This document shows, in pieces, positions 48,442 through 58,569 of a stretch of DNA of 64,000 nucleotides (positions are counted from its first letter, which is position 1; each line of letters starts with the position of its first letter). The stretch covers positions 71,230,093 to 71,294,092 of the forward strand of contig CM056738.1 in the NCBI GenBank assembly GCA_029844215.1. The letters are read 5' to 3'. The position numbers and the translations under genes were made by a program. The notes beneath the pieces are model-generated. The model made no database searches and had not been told where the DNA came from. It worked only from the letters and a program-made list of their open reading frames with translations. Source of the stretch: Przewalskia tangutica (lineage: Eukaryota > Streptophyta > Magnoliopsida > Solanales > Solanaceae).

Positions 48442-51015
48442 TGTCACGACTCAACCGGCCGCGATCGGTACCTACCGGTACCGCCGTATATGTCGAGAAT
48501 AGCGGCGAACATACATAACACATAACTTATAAAGTGGTAACCATCATCGCCACCGATAAAGTCGCTTTCCATAAAACATACATAAACAAAGTATAGTAGT
48601 ACGATCGGTTCTTATAGCCCAAAACATATATGTGACCACTGCACTATAAAGATAACAGCGTATGGCGTGGCCCCGCCATACCCGTGAATGTACAAAATAC
48701 CTATAGCATCGTGGAATGTCCGTACCAATAAACAAGCTTAGGAGGAATGGAGCTTCGACAGGAATAGTGATCCTAAGAACGAGGATCCACAATCGCTACT
48801 TACCGCAGATGTAACGCTGAGGCGGAAGGGTCGCGACACAACGTACCAAGTATGTAAAACTGGAAAATACTCTAGTAACATCATAAGTCAAAAATAAGCT
48901 GGAGTCATAGATAAAAATCAATTTCCTTACACTGTGCCTTACTAACAATGAGAGTAACAAGTATAAAACTTATAGCATAAAAATAGGAGGCTCACGATCA
49001 AACAGGTACCTCGCCTGCGTAGTATCATTAAGCAATCCTACTCGGGACTATTTCACCCGCATGGGTCTGTGGACCCGCATGAGGTCATCCGCCTCGTCGT
49101 GAGACTATTTCACCCGCGTGGGACTATTTCACCCGCATGGATCACGTGAATCCGCATGAGTATCATCGCCAGACTCGCGTGGGACTATTTCACCCGCGTG
49201 GATCACGTGGTGGGATCCGCGTGAGTGCAAGCGCCGCACTCGCATCATGTGTAGCAAATCCATGGCATAGATAATAACCGGGGTTTACCAGTAATAATAC
49301 AAATACATAACATAGCTCATCGGCTATTATCATACATAACATAAGCACTACTGCCTATCATATCATACATAAGCACTACTGCCTATCATATCACAACATA
49401 AGCACTACCGCCTATCATATCATACATAAGCACTACCGGCTTATCATAACATAAGCAAGTTAAGAAATCCCCTAACTTCTTATTAACATTATTAATATAT
49501 CCTCTCATTTTAGTATCCTAAGGCACTAACATGTCTTTTAATAGAGAATCGGGAATTCAACCCAAGTACCATGTACTTCTAACTTTTTAAGAAAAACTCT
49601 TTTTATACAAAGATTCCAAGATACTAATCACCATAGTATCAAGTTACAATTTCTTTTCAAAACAAGTCACATTTCCTTTTAGAAATATAATAGGCTTCTA
49701 AATCAAGTGACTTCATTTCCTTTAAAACCTTAGGCAACCAATGCCTAAAAATTAATCCACCTTCTATAATTTCAAATCATTTACCCGTACTTGTTTTAAT
49801 TAGAGTAAACCATTCTTTGTGAACCTTTCAAAAACTAATATAACCAACTTCCCATAAAGTCATTATATTAGCGTTATTCCTTCGTCAAATACATTTTCCC
49901 TAAATCCAAGGGACTTATACTTTTGAAATGAAACAAGTATCATATACTTTAAAACAAATGTAGATTATCAACTCTTGTACGTATACCGTACTACATAGAT
50001 ACAACTATTCATGCTCAAGAGATAGGAAAGCTCTACATACCTCTTTGGTCAATCCACTTGCTAAGTCCAACTACCGCAAGTAATATGTCAACCTATAATA
50101 ACCATAGTGTGTTGATTAACCTCTAATTTCAATGTAGAAATTCCAAATTCAAGTTACCAATTCCTAAGAAAAATTGGACAGCATTTCCTTTGTTTCTACT
50201 CACTTTGCCACCTTTTCAAAGGCCGATTTTCAACACTCAAACGCCTCATTAAGGCCCAACATCCAAACCAACACAAAGGGGTTTACACACCTAATCTTGG
50301 GTGTGTAAAATTCTGCCTTACAAGTTATAATACTACACTTAACAATTCTAAAGTAGTTTGTAGGCTACAACATGCTCATAATATCTCTTTAGCCAAAACC
50401 TTCATACCCAACCCACATTTCTTGCATGCAATGACTCTAATAGCATTATTTACTACCACAGGTACTTCCTTCTTAACATGCAACACTAAAAATTAATAAT
50501 AGAGGAAGAATCATTACCTTAGAGCTTTAGCCAAATTTATCCAACAATTTGCTAGCCTCTATTCCAAGAACACCACCACAACAACCTTCACAAGCTAGCC
50601 CCAAGCTTCCTTCTTGCCTTTTACTTTTTCAGATTTTTCCTAAGCCTAGAATACCTCTTGGAATTTTAGAGAGAAGGAGGAGCTTGAAATAATTTAAGAG
50701 AGGAGAAGGAGCTTTTTCTAAGAGAGGGATGAAAGATGACCAAGTCTTAAAGACTTGGTCAATATAAATGCATGCAGAAATCAGATGGGGGGGACACTTG
50801 TCACCCACCCATGCCCTTTTAAAAGAAAAGATCAGATTTTCCTAAGTTTTTCCGCCAGATTTCCCGCCTCGCGCGCGGCTTCCGGCGCTCGATTCCGGCC
50901 GCTGGCTAAACTTCAGCGACTCAGATCTTTCGCGCCGCGTCTGCCTTCCGCGCCGCCCTACATTACGGCCGCGCGCTGAGACCCCGATCGCGGTCCAGCC
51001 CAACCACGGTATAAT
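48442..51015 (-). repeat. Element B 5' LTR
   Basis: TGTCACGACTC...CACGGTATAAT on the plus strand, pairing with 40886-43510. From about 49440 to 50850 the two are nearly identical. The first 400 bp and the GC-rich last 150 bp differ strongly, mostly at CTG/CAG triplets and G or C runs. Carries the 50738-50760 hairpin. Confidence 0.88.
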
Positions 51016-52400
51016 ATCCGCATAACGGCGTTCATCTTATTACGTCTATTCAACGTCGTCATATCATGTCTATTCAACGACATTCATTTTATTACGTCCG
51101 CACAACGACGTTTCTTTATTGCGTCCATATAACGACGTTCATCTTATCGCGTCTATACAACGACGTTCAACTTATTACGTCTATTCAATGACGTCCTATT
51201 ACGTCTATTCAATGATGTTATCTTATTACGTTCGCACAACGACGTTTTCTTCTATTACGACTATCAATGATGTACTTTATTACGTCCATTCAATGAAGTT
51301 CATCTTATTACGTCCGCACAACGACATTTCTTTTATTATGGTTATCAATGATGTCCATATTTCGTCTATGCAACGACGATCTCTACATCACGTCTAATCA
51401 ACGACGTTATTTATTATGCACACACAACGACTTCATATATATTTCATCCATGCAGCGACGACCTTTACATAGCATCTACTCAACAACATTATTTTTATTA
51501 TGCCCATGCCACGATGATCTTTACATCGCGATGTCATTTTATTATGTCTATACAACAGTTTCATCTATATTTCGTCAATGCAGTGATGACATCTACATAG
51601 TGTAAACTCAACGATGTTATTTTATTATGCAATGACTTCATTTATATCTCTTCCATGCAACGACGTCATTTATATTGCGTCCGAAAATGACGTCATCCGC
51701 ATTACGTCCAGAAACAACGTCATCTACATTTCGTCCGGAAACGACGAATATTTGCATTACGTTCGAAAATGACGTCATTTATATTGCGTCCGGAAACGAT
51801 GTCATCAGCATTACGTCCGGAAACGACGTCATCTACATATCGTCCGAAAACGATGAATATTTGTATTACGTCCAGAAACGACGTCATTTATATTGCGTCC
51901 AGAAACGACATCATTTATATTGCGTCCGGAAACGACGCCATCATCATTACGTCTGGAAACAACAGCATCTACATTTCGTCCGAAAACGGCGTCATCTATA
52001 TTTCATCCAGAAACGACAAATATTTACATTACATCCAGAAACGAATTCATTTATATTACGTCCGGAAACGACACCATCAGCATTACATCCAGAAATGACG
52101 TCATCTACATTTCGTCCGAAAACAACGAATATTTGCTTTATGTCCGGAAATGACGAATATTTGTTTTACGTCCTGAAACGACAAATATTTACAGTACGTC
52201 TGGAAATGATGAATATCTACCTTACGTCCGGAAACTAAGAATATCCACGTTATGTCCAGAAACGACGAATATCTGCAGTATGTCCAAAAACGACGCAATC
52301 AACAGTACACCCGAAAATGACATCATCAGCATCGCGTCCGAAAATGACATCATCGATATTACATCCATACAATAACGTCACCATTTCAGCGTCTGCAACT
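51016..52400. repeat. 27-bp minisatellite with TGACGTCA-like core, right part
   Basis: About 50 units. From about 51665 to 52330 the period is 27 bp, with units such as 'attgcgtccgaaaatgacgt' followed by 'catccgc'; before that, units are 24-28 bp and lack the 'ccggaaa' word. TGACGTCA, a perfect bZIP-type palindrome, occurs near 51685, 51768 and 52097, and ACGACGTCAT variants are frequent. Because 27 is a multiple of three, long open frames appear by chance. Confidence 0.92.
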
Positions 52401-52629
52401 ACATTATGTATGCACAAAGACAATATTTCGACCAACATGATCATTTTTCTCATATATTCTTGCTTTATCATTTTTCCTGAATAGTTATGCACTAATTTTT
52501 CTTAAGTTTTAGCCTGCAGGAACCCTAATTTACAGGAGCAAGAGCACAACATGGAACTATCTCTTATGGCGAACGCAGACAATTTGTACCTCGAACGTCG
52601 ATCCGCTCTCCTCCAACATTCTACAACAC

Positions 52630-53110
52630 CCATGGCCCCAATGTCATCATAATTCGACACTGGAACAAAAATTTCAGTCGGCGTCAGCTTGTCTTTTATT
52701 TTGACATCACAACAACCCAGTGTCATCATAATTCGACACTGGGACAAATTTTGAATCTGCTTCCGCCCTGTCTTTAATTTTCTAGCACCACAGAACTCAG
52801 TGTCATCATAATTCGACACTAGGACAAAATTTTAAATCTTCTTCCGCCCTGTCTTTAATTTTCTAGCACCACAGAACTCAGTGTCATCATAATTCGACAC
52901 TAGGACAAAATTTTGAATCTGCTTCCGTCCTGTATTTAATTTTCTAGCACCACAGAACCCAGTGTCATCATAATTCGACACTAGAACAAAATTTTGAATC
53001 TGCTTCCGTCCGTCTTTAATTTTCTAGCATTGCAACAACCCAATGTCATCATAATTCGATACTGAGATAAATTTTGAATCTGCATCAACTTTGTGCTTAA
53101 ATTCATAGCA
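52630..53110. repeat. About 80-bp tandem repeat before C 3' LTR
   Basis: Six copies (near 52640, 52722, 52801, 52881, 52962 and 53044) of a unit containing the inverted pair AGTGTC...GACACT around 'atcataattc', then 'ttgaatctgcttccg' and 'taattttctagcac'. The 230 bp between the minisatellite and this array (52400-52630) show nothing. Confidence 0.9.
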
Positions 53111-53232
53111 TCGGAAATTCCTTTTTCTTCTTGAAAACTCCATTTACCCATGCATTTCCTAAATCATTGGCAATCAGGACAAAATTGGCTACAAGTTAAC
53201 GTCTTTGTCCGAAAACTCTTTCATCGTCTTCA

Positions 53233-53249
53233 GTCAAAGAGGGACAAGC
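53233..53249 (+). other. Element C polypurine tract
   Basis: AAAGAGGGACAAGC immediately before TGTTGACACCC of the 3' LTR. Confidence 0.75.
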
Positions 53250-54105
53250 TGTTGACACCCAATTTTGACCTGAATTTTCCAATTTTTGCAATAAAAGGGC
53301 ACTCAATCTATGTTTTTATTTTTTATTTTTATCTCAATTTAAACCCAATTTTATTTTAATAATTAAATCCCTCACCCAAATAAACTCATCAGCCTAACTC
53401 CCATTTTAATTCAATGCCAACAGCCCAATTACTTCCCCTGACCCGGCCCAAAGCCTCTTCTTCAACACCTCATCGATTCCAAACCAGCAATAGAAATTGA
53501 ACTCCCCCCATCTCCATCGTCTCAATCACTCCAATACTCCATTACCCACCAGTCCAGCGCCTTCACCCATCCTTTGTCCCATTTTTCTGAGTCGTTCAGA
53601 GCTTTGGAATTCAATGGGAGTTTGCCTCGAATAGAGGATAAACAACGTTAATATCCTCTAGTCTCAAGCTCGTTCTTTTCTAAAACTAATAGGTAATATC
53701 GACACCTCTGTCCCAAGGGCTCATTTTTGTCAAAATCACTCTGAAAAATCGAAATCAGACCCTCTTTTATCACCTAATCTGTCAAAATGACACAGACTGG
53801 TCCCTCTGTTCTTTAATTTCGAATTTCAAATTCGAGGGTTTGGAAAGCCCTTATTTTTTTGCTATTTGTATTTAGGGAAGGAAATTCTATTTTCTAAAAG
53901 CTAGAACAAAACTCAGTTTTTACTACTTTAAAATTGTTGCAAAAAAATCAGAAAGAAAACTTTCTCTTTTGCTCCAAAGCTTTGAATTCGAAAATCTGCA
54001 TATCCCTAAACTTCTGCTTTACTAGTCACATAAACAACACCAATTCTCTAAGCGCAATCGACGAGTCGAAACGCTGACTCGGTTCGCTGCCCAGAGAAGG
54101 TCAGT
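53250..54105 (+). repeat. Element C 3' LTR, first part
   Basis: Starts TGTTGACACC after the polypurine tract and follows the 5' LTR to GGTCAGT, where element G is inserted. It lacks 18 bp at 53865/53866 that hold the TATA box and left arm of the inverted repeat, and also a short 'accccaaaccagca' word near 53480. Continues at 62445. Confidence 0.9.
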
Positions 54106-55332
54106 TGATGCGCGATTTATGCACACACTAACGCAAGTGCACGTGTCGTGTCAAGTAATATAGTCTTAGAAGACCGAGTTATCGTCCTCAGGGATTAGTG
54201 TTCAATGCTCAAATTCTATTCTATGTTATCTATTTGGTAACCGATGATTGATATGTTGTTTATGACTATTATTATGAAAGCTAATTAAACTACGTTATTT
54301 TACTTCAGTAATGGTGGAATATGACTTCCAAATCTCCTCAACTATCCGCTTATCTTACTTGTTAATGCAATTAATTATGATTCTTCTTCTATTTTGAGAT
54401 AGCAGGTTAACTAAGCCGTTTTATACTCCTGTTAAGGTTATATAAACACTCAACCCCAATATAGAACCTTTCTACCTTTCGGTGATAAGATTGACTATAA
54501 ATGAGGATTAAGACCAATAACCTATTAATACTACACAAGTATCGGGGTACTTTCGTCCACGATTTAACCTATGTTTATCCAACTACAACATATTCACAAC
54601 CTCCCCTTTCGGCTTTCGGTTAGAAATCATAAGGATTATGATAATTAGTGATCAGGTAATTACCAAGCAATCAAAACAAATATTGAATAAATCTCAACAA
54701 CAAGAAGAAGAACAAAAAACATGCATTAATTCATAAAGATAAGTTTCAAGTGAATTGACATGGAAAGCCCTAGATTGATTTAGTTCCTAGCCATAGACAT
54801 GACAAGAACTAAATTAATATCCAACATAAACTATAAAAAATAAAACCAGAACAAGAAATTACTTAAGAAAAGGTCTCTAATCTTGATCTCCAAAAGTTGT
54901 GTGATTTGGCAAGAAGAGGAACCCTTAAATCTGACCTAGAGTCCTCTTTTTATAGTCCCCAAAACGTGATGCAGGTTTTTCTTCAGGCCTTGGCCCATTG
55001 GCATTCAAATTTTCTGATTTTTCGCCTGCCGTTCGCAGAATTAGCCGCGGCCGGAACTCCTGAACCTCTCTAGATATTGGCGCGCGGCCTCGACTGGCTG
55101 GCTGGAGGCGCGCCGCTGCCTGATACGTGCCGGTTCGCCAACTTTCTCGCTTTTCGAGCTCTGGAACCTCTGTTTCTGTCCTCTTTTTGCTCATTTTCCG
55201 CCAATGAGCCACTTTAAACCAATATGACTTAAAAGAAAGAAAATTTATCCTAAGACGACACGTATTTGTACAAAATAGGACAAAAGACTAACTAAAAAAG
55301 ACTCAAAAGGTGTATATAAAATACACCGATCA
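54106..55332 (-). repeat. Element G 3' LTR
   Basis: TGATGCGCG...ACCGATCA on the plus strand, beside the polypurine tract. TATA-like TATAAAAAG on the minus strand at 54954-54946. GC-rich palindromic block at about 55010-55140. The only other entry to compare is 61221-62444. Confidence 0.93.
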
Positions 55333-55347
55333 AACACCCCCAAACTT
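55333..55347 (-). other. Element G polypurine tract
   Basis: Minus strand AAGTTTGGGGGTGTT next to the LTR start TGATCGG. The same motif lies beside the A1 3' LTR. Confidence 0.8.
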
Positions 55348-56540
55348 AACCTTTGCTCGCCCTCGAGCAAAGATCAAAAGAAAGAAATAAAGACACAAGG
55401 AAAAAGAAAATAAAGAGACTCAACGACATTGATCACTTTGCTGCATCATTGTTACTTAGAAAAACATGAAGGTTAACAGAATAATATGCAGGAACATATA
55501 GCATGGATTTTTAGCATTCTAAACACATTAAGCTAGATATTTCGCAAACTCATTTTAATCATGCTTAATGAAAGTAAGAATACTGAATTATGCATGTCAA
55601 TTTCAAAATCCTATGGCATGTTTACTTGCTATTCTCCACTAATCATGGATATGCATGTAAGAGATCTTCAAGACTTTTCAGGGTTGTAATGTAGGCTTAG
55701 ACATGGGTAGGTAAAAATAGGTATTTAGGCTCATTTTATGTACCATAAGCTCTTTTGCTTTTCAATTCTTTTCTTTTCTTTTTATTTTCTTTCTTCACTT
55801 CATATCTATCTTTCCCCTCTTTTGTTTTGAGAGAGTGAAGTGTATTATGAATAACAGGCACCCCCAAACTTAGGTTTTTGCCTATTTCTCATTGCTTTTT
55901 TTATTGGGGTGCATCAAGATTGTTCACTTTTTTTTTCTCTTTTTTAACACTTTCTATTCCAATCATTTCACATTTTCACTTATGGCACAAGTGTGGAATT
56001 ATAGGGTGTCAAAGAAAAAGTTTAATGTTTAGGCTCAAAGGGGCTGACTAGGGATATTTTTAATGTCAGGGATAGGTAAAAGTGGTAAGAAATGGCTAAC
56101 AAAGAAATGCCTGAGTCATCTCCCTAGCATGCATATCCTAACTATTTCGCCTCAAATAGCAAGCAATCATACACATATGTTTTAATCGTTTAACAATGCA
56201 CAAATCAAGCAAGAAACCCCAAATAGACAGATTTCATGAGTTTTTGACATATCTAACCTAAGTGTTTAGATAGTTGCTTCTAATTCCATTACATTATTCA
56301 ACCTTACTTCACTAGGCGTTTCTAGTAACTACAACATGCATGATCTTTAAAAGAAAATTATGACTCAAAAATTTTATGACTCAAAAATACACAAAACAAA
56401 TAAAAAAGACTCAAAAGTACTAAGACCATAAGAAACAAATAAAACACACCCCCCCCCCCCAAACTTAAATCACACATTGTCCCCAATGTGTGCAAGACTC
56501 AAAGAAAATAAAAGAAAACAGGACAACTTACAGACTTGGT
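55348..56540 (-). other. Element G 3' untranslated region
   Basis: Non-coding, T/A-rich, with 'ctcgccctcgagcaaa' near the polypurine tract, shared with A2 (CTCGAGCAAA at 27510). It has a run of about 12 C at 56449-56460 followed by AAACTTAAA, a second polypurine-like tract on the minus strand (compare 28594-28603 in A2). No gene seen. Confidence 0.65.
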
Positions 56541-57599
56541 TTAAAGTGGTGGCGGTGGCGGCGGATAATGCATTGACCACTGGTTGAACAAGGAACTCAT
56601 CTCATCAAATCTCTGGTGCAACTGTTGTTGCTCCTGCCTTAATTCTTGCTGTCCTTGCCTCAGGTCCTGTTGACCTTGTATCATCATGCCAAAATTCTGC
56701 ATCATCCTTCTCTGGTTCATGAGCAACTGCTCCATTATGGGCATTGGAGGTTCATATTCTGGGAGTGGCTGCTGGCTGCTTCCTGCCTCATACAGAGCTT
56801 CTGTCTCAGGCTCATCTTCATCCGTGGTAGCTTCTGCTGCTGCTGCTGGTGCTGCTGCTGGTGTTGGTCTCCTTGCTCTTCTTTGGAGGATTAGATGCAG
56901 GAAGGAATGCACTATCCCATATGACACAGGAAGTTGGACTTTCTCATATGTATCAGTGGATAGGGTTGGGACCCCATGTCTGGAGCATAAGCAGCTAATA
57001 AGTTAGTCATGTCCTAACCCACCTGTCGTTACCAACCTGCTGGTTTCTCCAATGTTTTGCATTATTTCTTTCCCAACGTCAATCGTCTTCCCTGACATGA
57101 TTCCATATATCAATTTTATTCTGTCTTCTGGCACTCTGGTAAAGTGCATCGATGGAATTAAGCGGGCACTGACGAAATACAACCAACCCTTGGCTGTTTT
57201 GTTGAACTGACATCTGCTCAGTCCTCTTGATCCATTTCTGGCAATATCATACTCAGCCCCAGGGTAGCTTACTGTGCTTGCGACGACATCCCAGTTGATG
57301 TTGTTGGTGTCTCTAGACCATGTTCTGAAATAGCTCCGGTCGTCACCTCTTTCTTCAACATCAGCTGTTTTTAATAGCAAATTCACCACTTCTGCCGTCA
57401 CAGGCACATACCGTCCCCTCACAAAGCATCTATCATCCACCCTCTCCGGAAAGTTAGCATAAAATTCTCTCACCATCACTGTGTTCATCGGTGCTATTCT
57501 TTCCGGGTTAACAAATCTCTTCCACCCCATCACCTCTATCATCGCCCGAATAGGCTCATAGGCATCTCCCTCCTCAAATGATTCCCTTTGGTAATCCAT
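56541..57599 (-). pseudogene. Element G second reading frame (putative plant transposon-protein domain), one internal stop
   Basis: About 352 codons in one frame from ATG 57599 to the stop at 56541, broken once by TAA at 57005-57003. Residues 1-198 carry the conserved plant-specific domain seen downstream of gag or pol in Athila-related elements: EPIRAMIEVMGWKRFVNPE, NTVMVREFYANFPER, YVPVTAEVVNLLL and SARLIPSMHFTRVPEDRIKL. I recall it annotated as 'putative plant transposon protein'; its function is not known. The C-terminus has an Ala-rich acidic stretch, a Gln-rich coiled-coil-like segment (QGQQDLRQGQQELRQEQQQL) and ends in a proline run. The stop is a single base change; no frameshift. Confidence 0.8.
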
Positions 57600-58569
57600 T
57601 CATCTTTCAGGGATTAAGGGCCTAGTACTAAGTTTTTGATACCTACCCTTCGCTGTTTGGCTGACAAACTTAGTAGTATCATATTGAGGGGCGGAGGTGG
57701 ATGTGGAAGCTCTCCTCTTCTTGGCAGACATTTTTAGATAACTTCGGCAGCGTTTCCTTTGTATCAACAATATTACCCAACACTATCACTCAACAATCAG
57801 CAGCTACAACACTTATCAACCCCCACACTTCACTCAAAAAGCTCCTGCCCAACACCCCACACTCACTTCGTATACTCTTCCTCGAAATCTCACACCCAAC
57901 TTCAACACCCCCACACACCTTCCACAGATACAACACCTCCTCAAACCTACTACCTCCTCTGATTATAGTGAAGCTTTCAAGAAAAGATAAAGGTTACCTT
58001 TGACGGTGTTCTTCAAGATTTTCTTGCTCTTAATGATGTTTTGAGGCAATGGATGAGGGTTGTTGTTTAAGATGGTTAAGGGTTTAAGGAATTTAAGAAC
58101 TTTGGTTGTGATTGGGTTTAGTTTATGAAAGATTTTTTAGGTAAAAGGGTAAATTTTCGTGGGTTTTGGGGAGAAGGAAGGTTTAGGTTTTGATTTGGAG
58201 TGAGGAAAATCGGATTTAGGGCTCTTTTAATTTATGGGTTTCCGTCGCGGCGCGCATGGCCAGCACCTGCCATGGCGCCCAAACCTGCGTCTTTTGAACT
58301 TTTCTGCGCGGCCTCGATTTAGCGATGCGGCCACTGCGATTGGCGCCATGTGCGATTTTCTGGAAATCTTTTTTTTTTCTTTTGGCTTCTTTCCAGTTTT
58401 TGCCCTCCAAATTCTTGGCTCTGCACCTGTCATCACAACATATAAACAATACCTCCGTGAGACTGTTCTAAGCAAAAACTAAACTGCATTAAATTGAATA
58501 AATTAAAATACCTTGGGTTGCCTCCCAAGTAGCGTTGTCTTTAACGTGTTTTAGCCGGACGCAAGTTCT
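57600..58569 (-). other. Element G inter-frame region with hairpin and GC-rich module
   Basis: No RT, RNase H or integrase motif in any frame. The CTTGGG/CCCAAG hairpin is at 58512-58529, just after the protease stop (minus strand). A GC-rich block at about 58240-58345 (GCGGCGCGCATGGCC, CATGGCGCC, GGCGCCATG) corresponds in position to the A2 block at 28745-28870. The rest (57600-58200) is ordinary non-coding sequence. Confidence 0.7.

Larger units (their letters stand above)
40886..51015 (-). mobile_element. Element B, Del/Tekay-like chromovirus, complete layout but broken genes
   Basis: LTRs of about 2.6 kb (40886-43510 and 48442-51015), tRNA-iMet-type primer site, gag, protease, RT, RNase H, integrase with chromodomain, and polypurine tract, all on the minus strand in the usual order. 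Target duplication GTCCG at left and ATCCG at right (51016-51020), one mismatch. Coding regions are frame-broken in many places, often at CAG/CTG triplets. The right side of the integration site continues the 27-bp minisatellite. Confidence 0.92.

Noticed and set aside
51675..52238. Long repetitive open frame (about 187 codons) and two overlapping ones
   Set aside because: All are readings of the 27-bp minisatellite; a period divisible by three keeps several frames open at once. No start context or domain.
51665..52330. CRISPR-like array of regular direct repeats
   Set aside because: Units abut with no unique spacers, and the sequence is inside a plant retrotransposon. It is a minisatellite.
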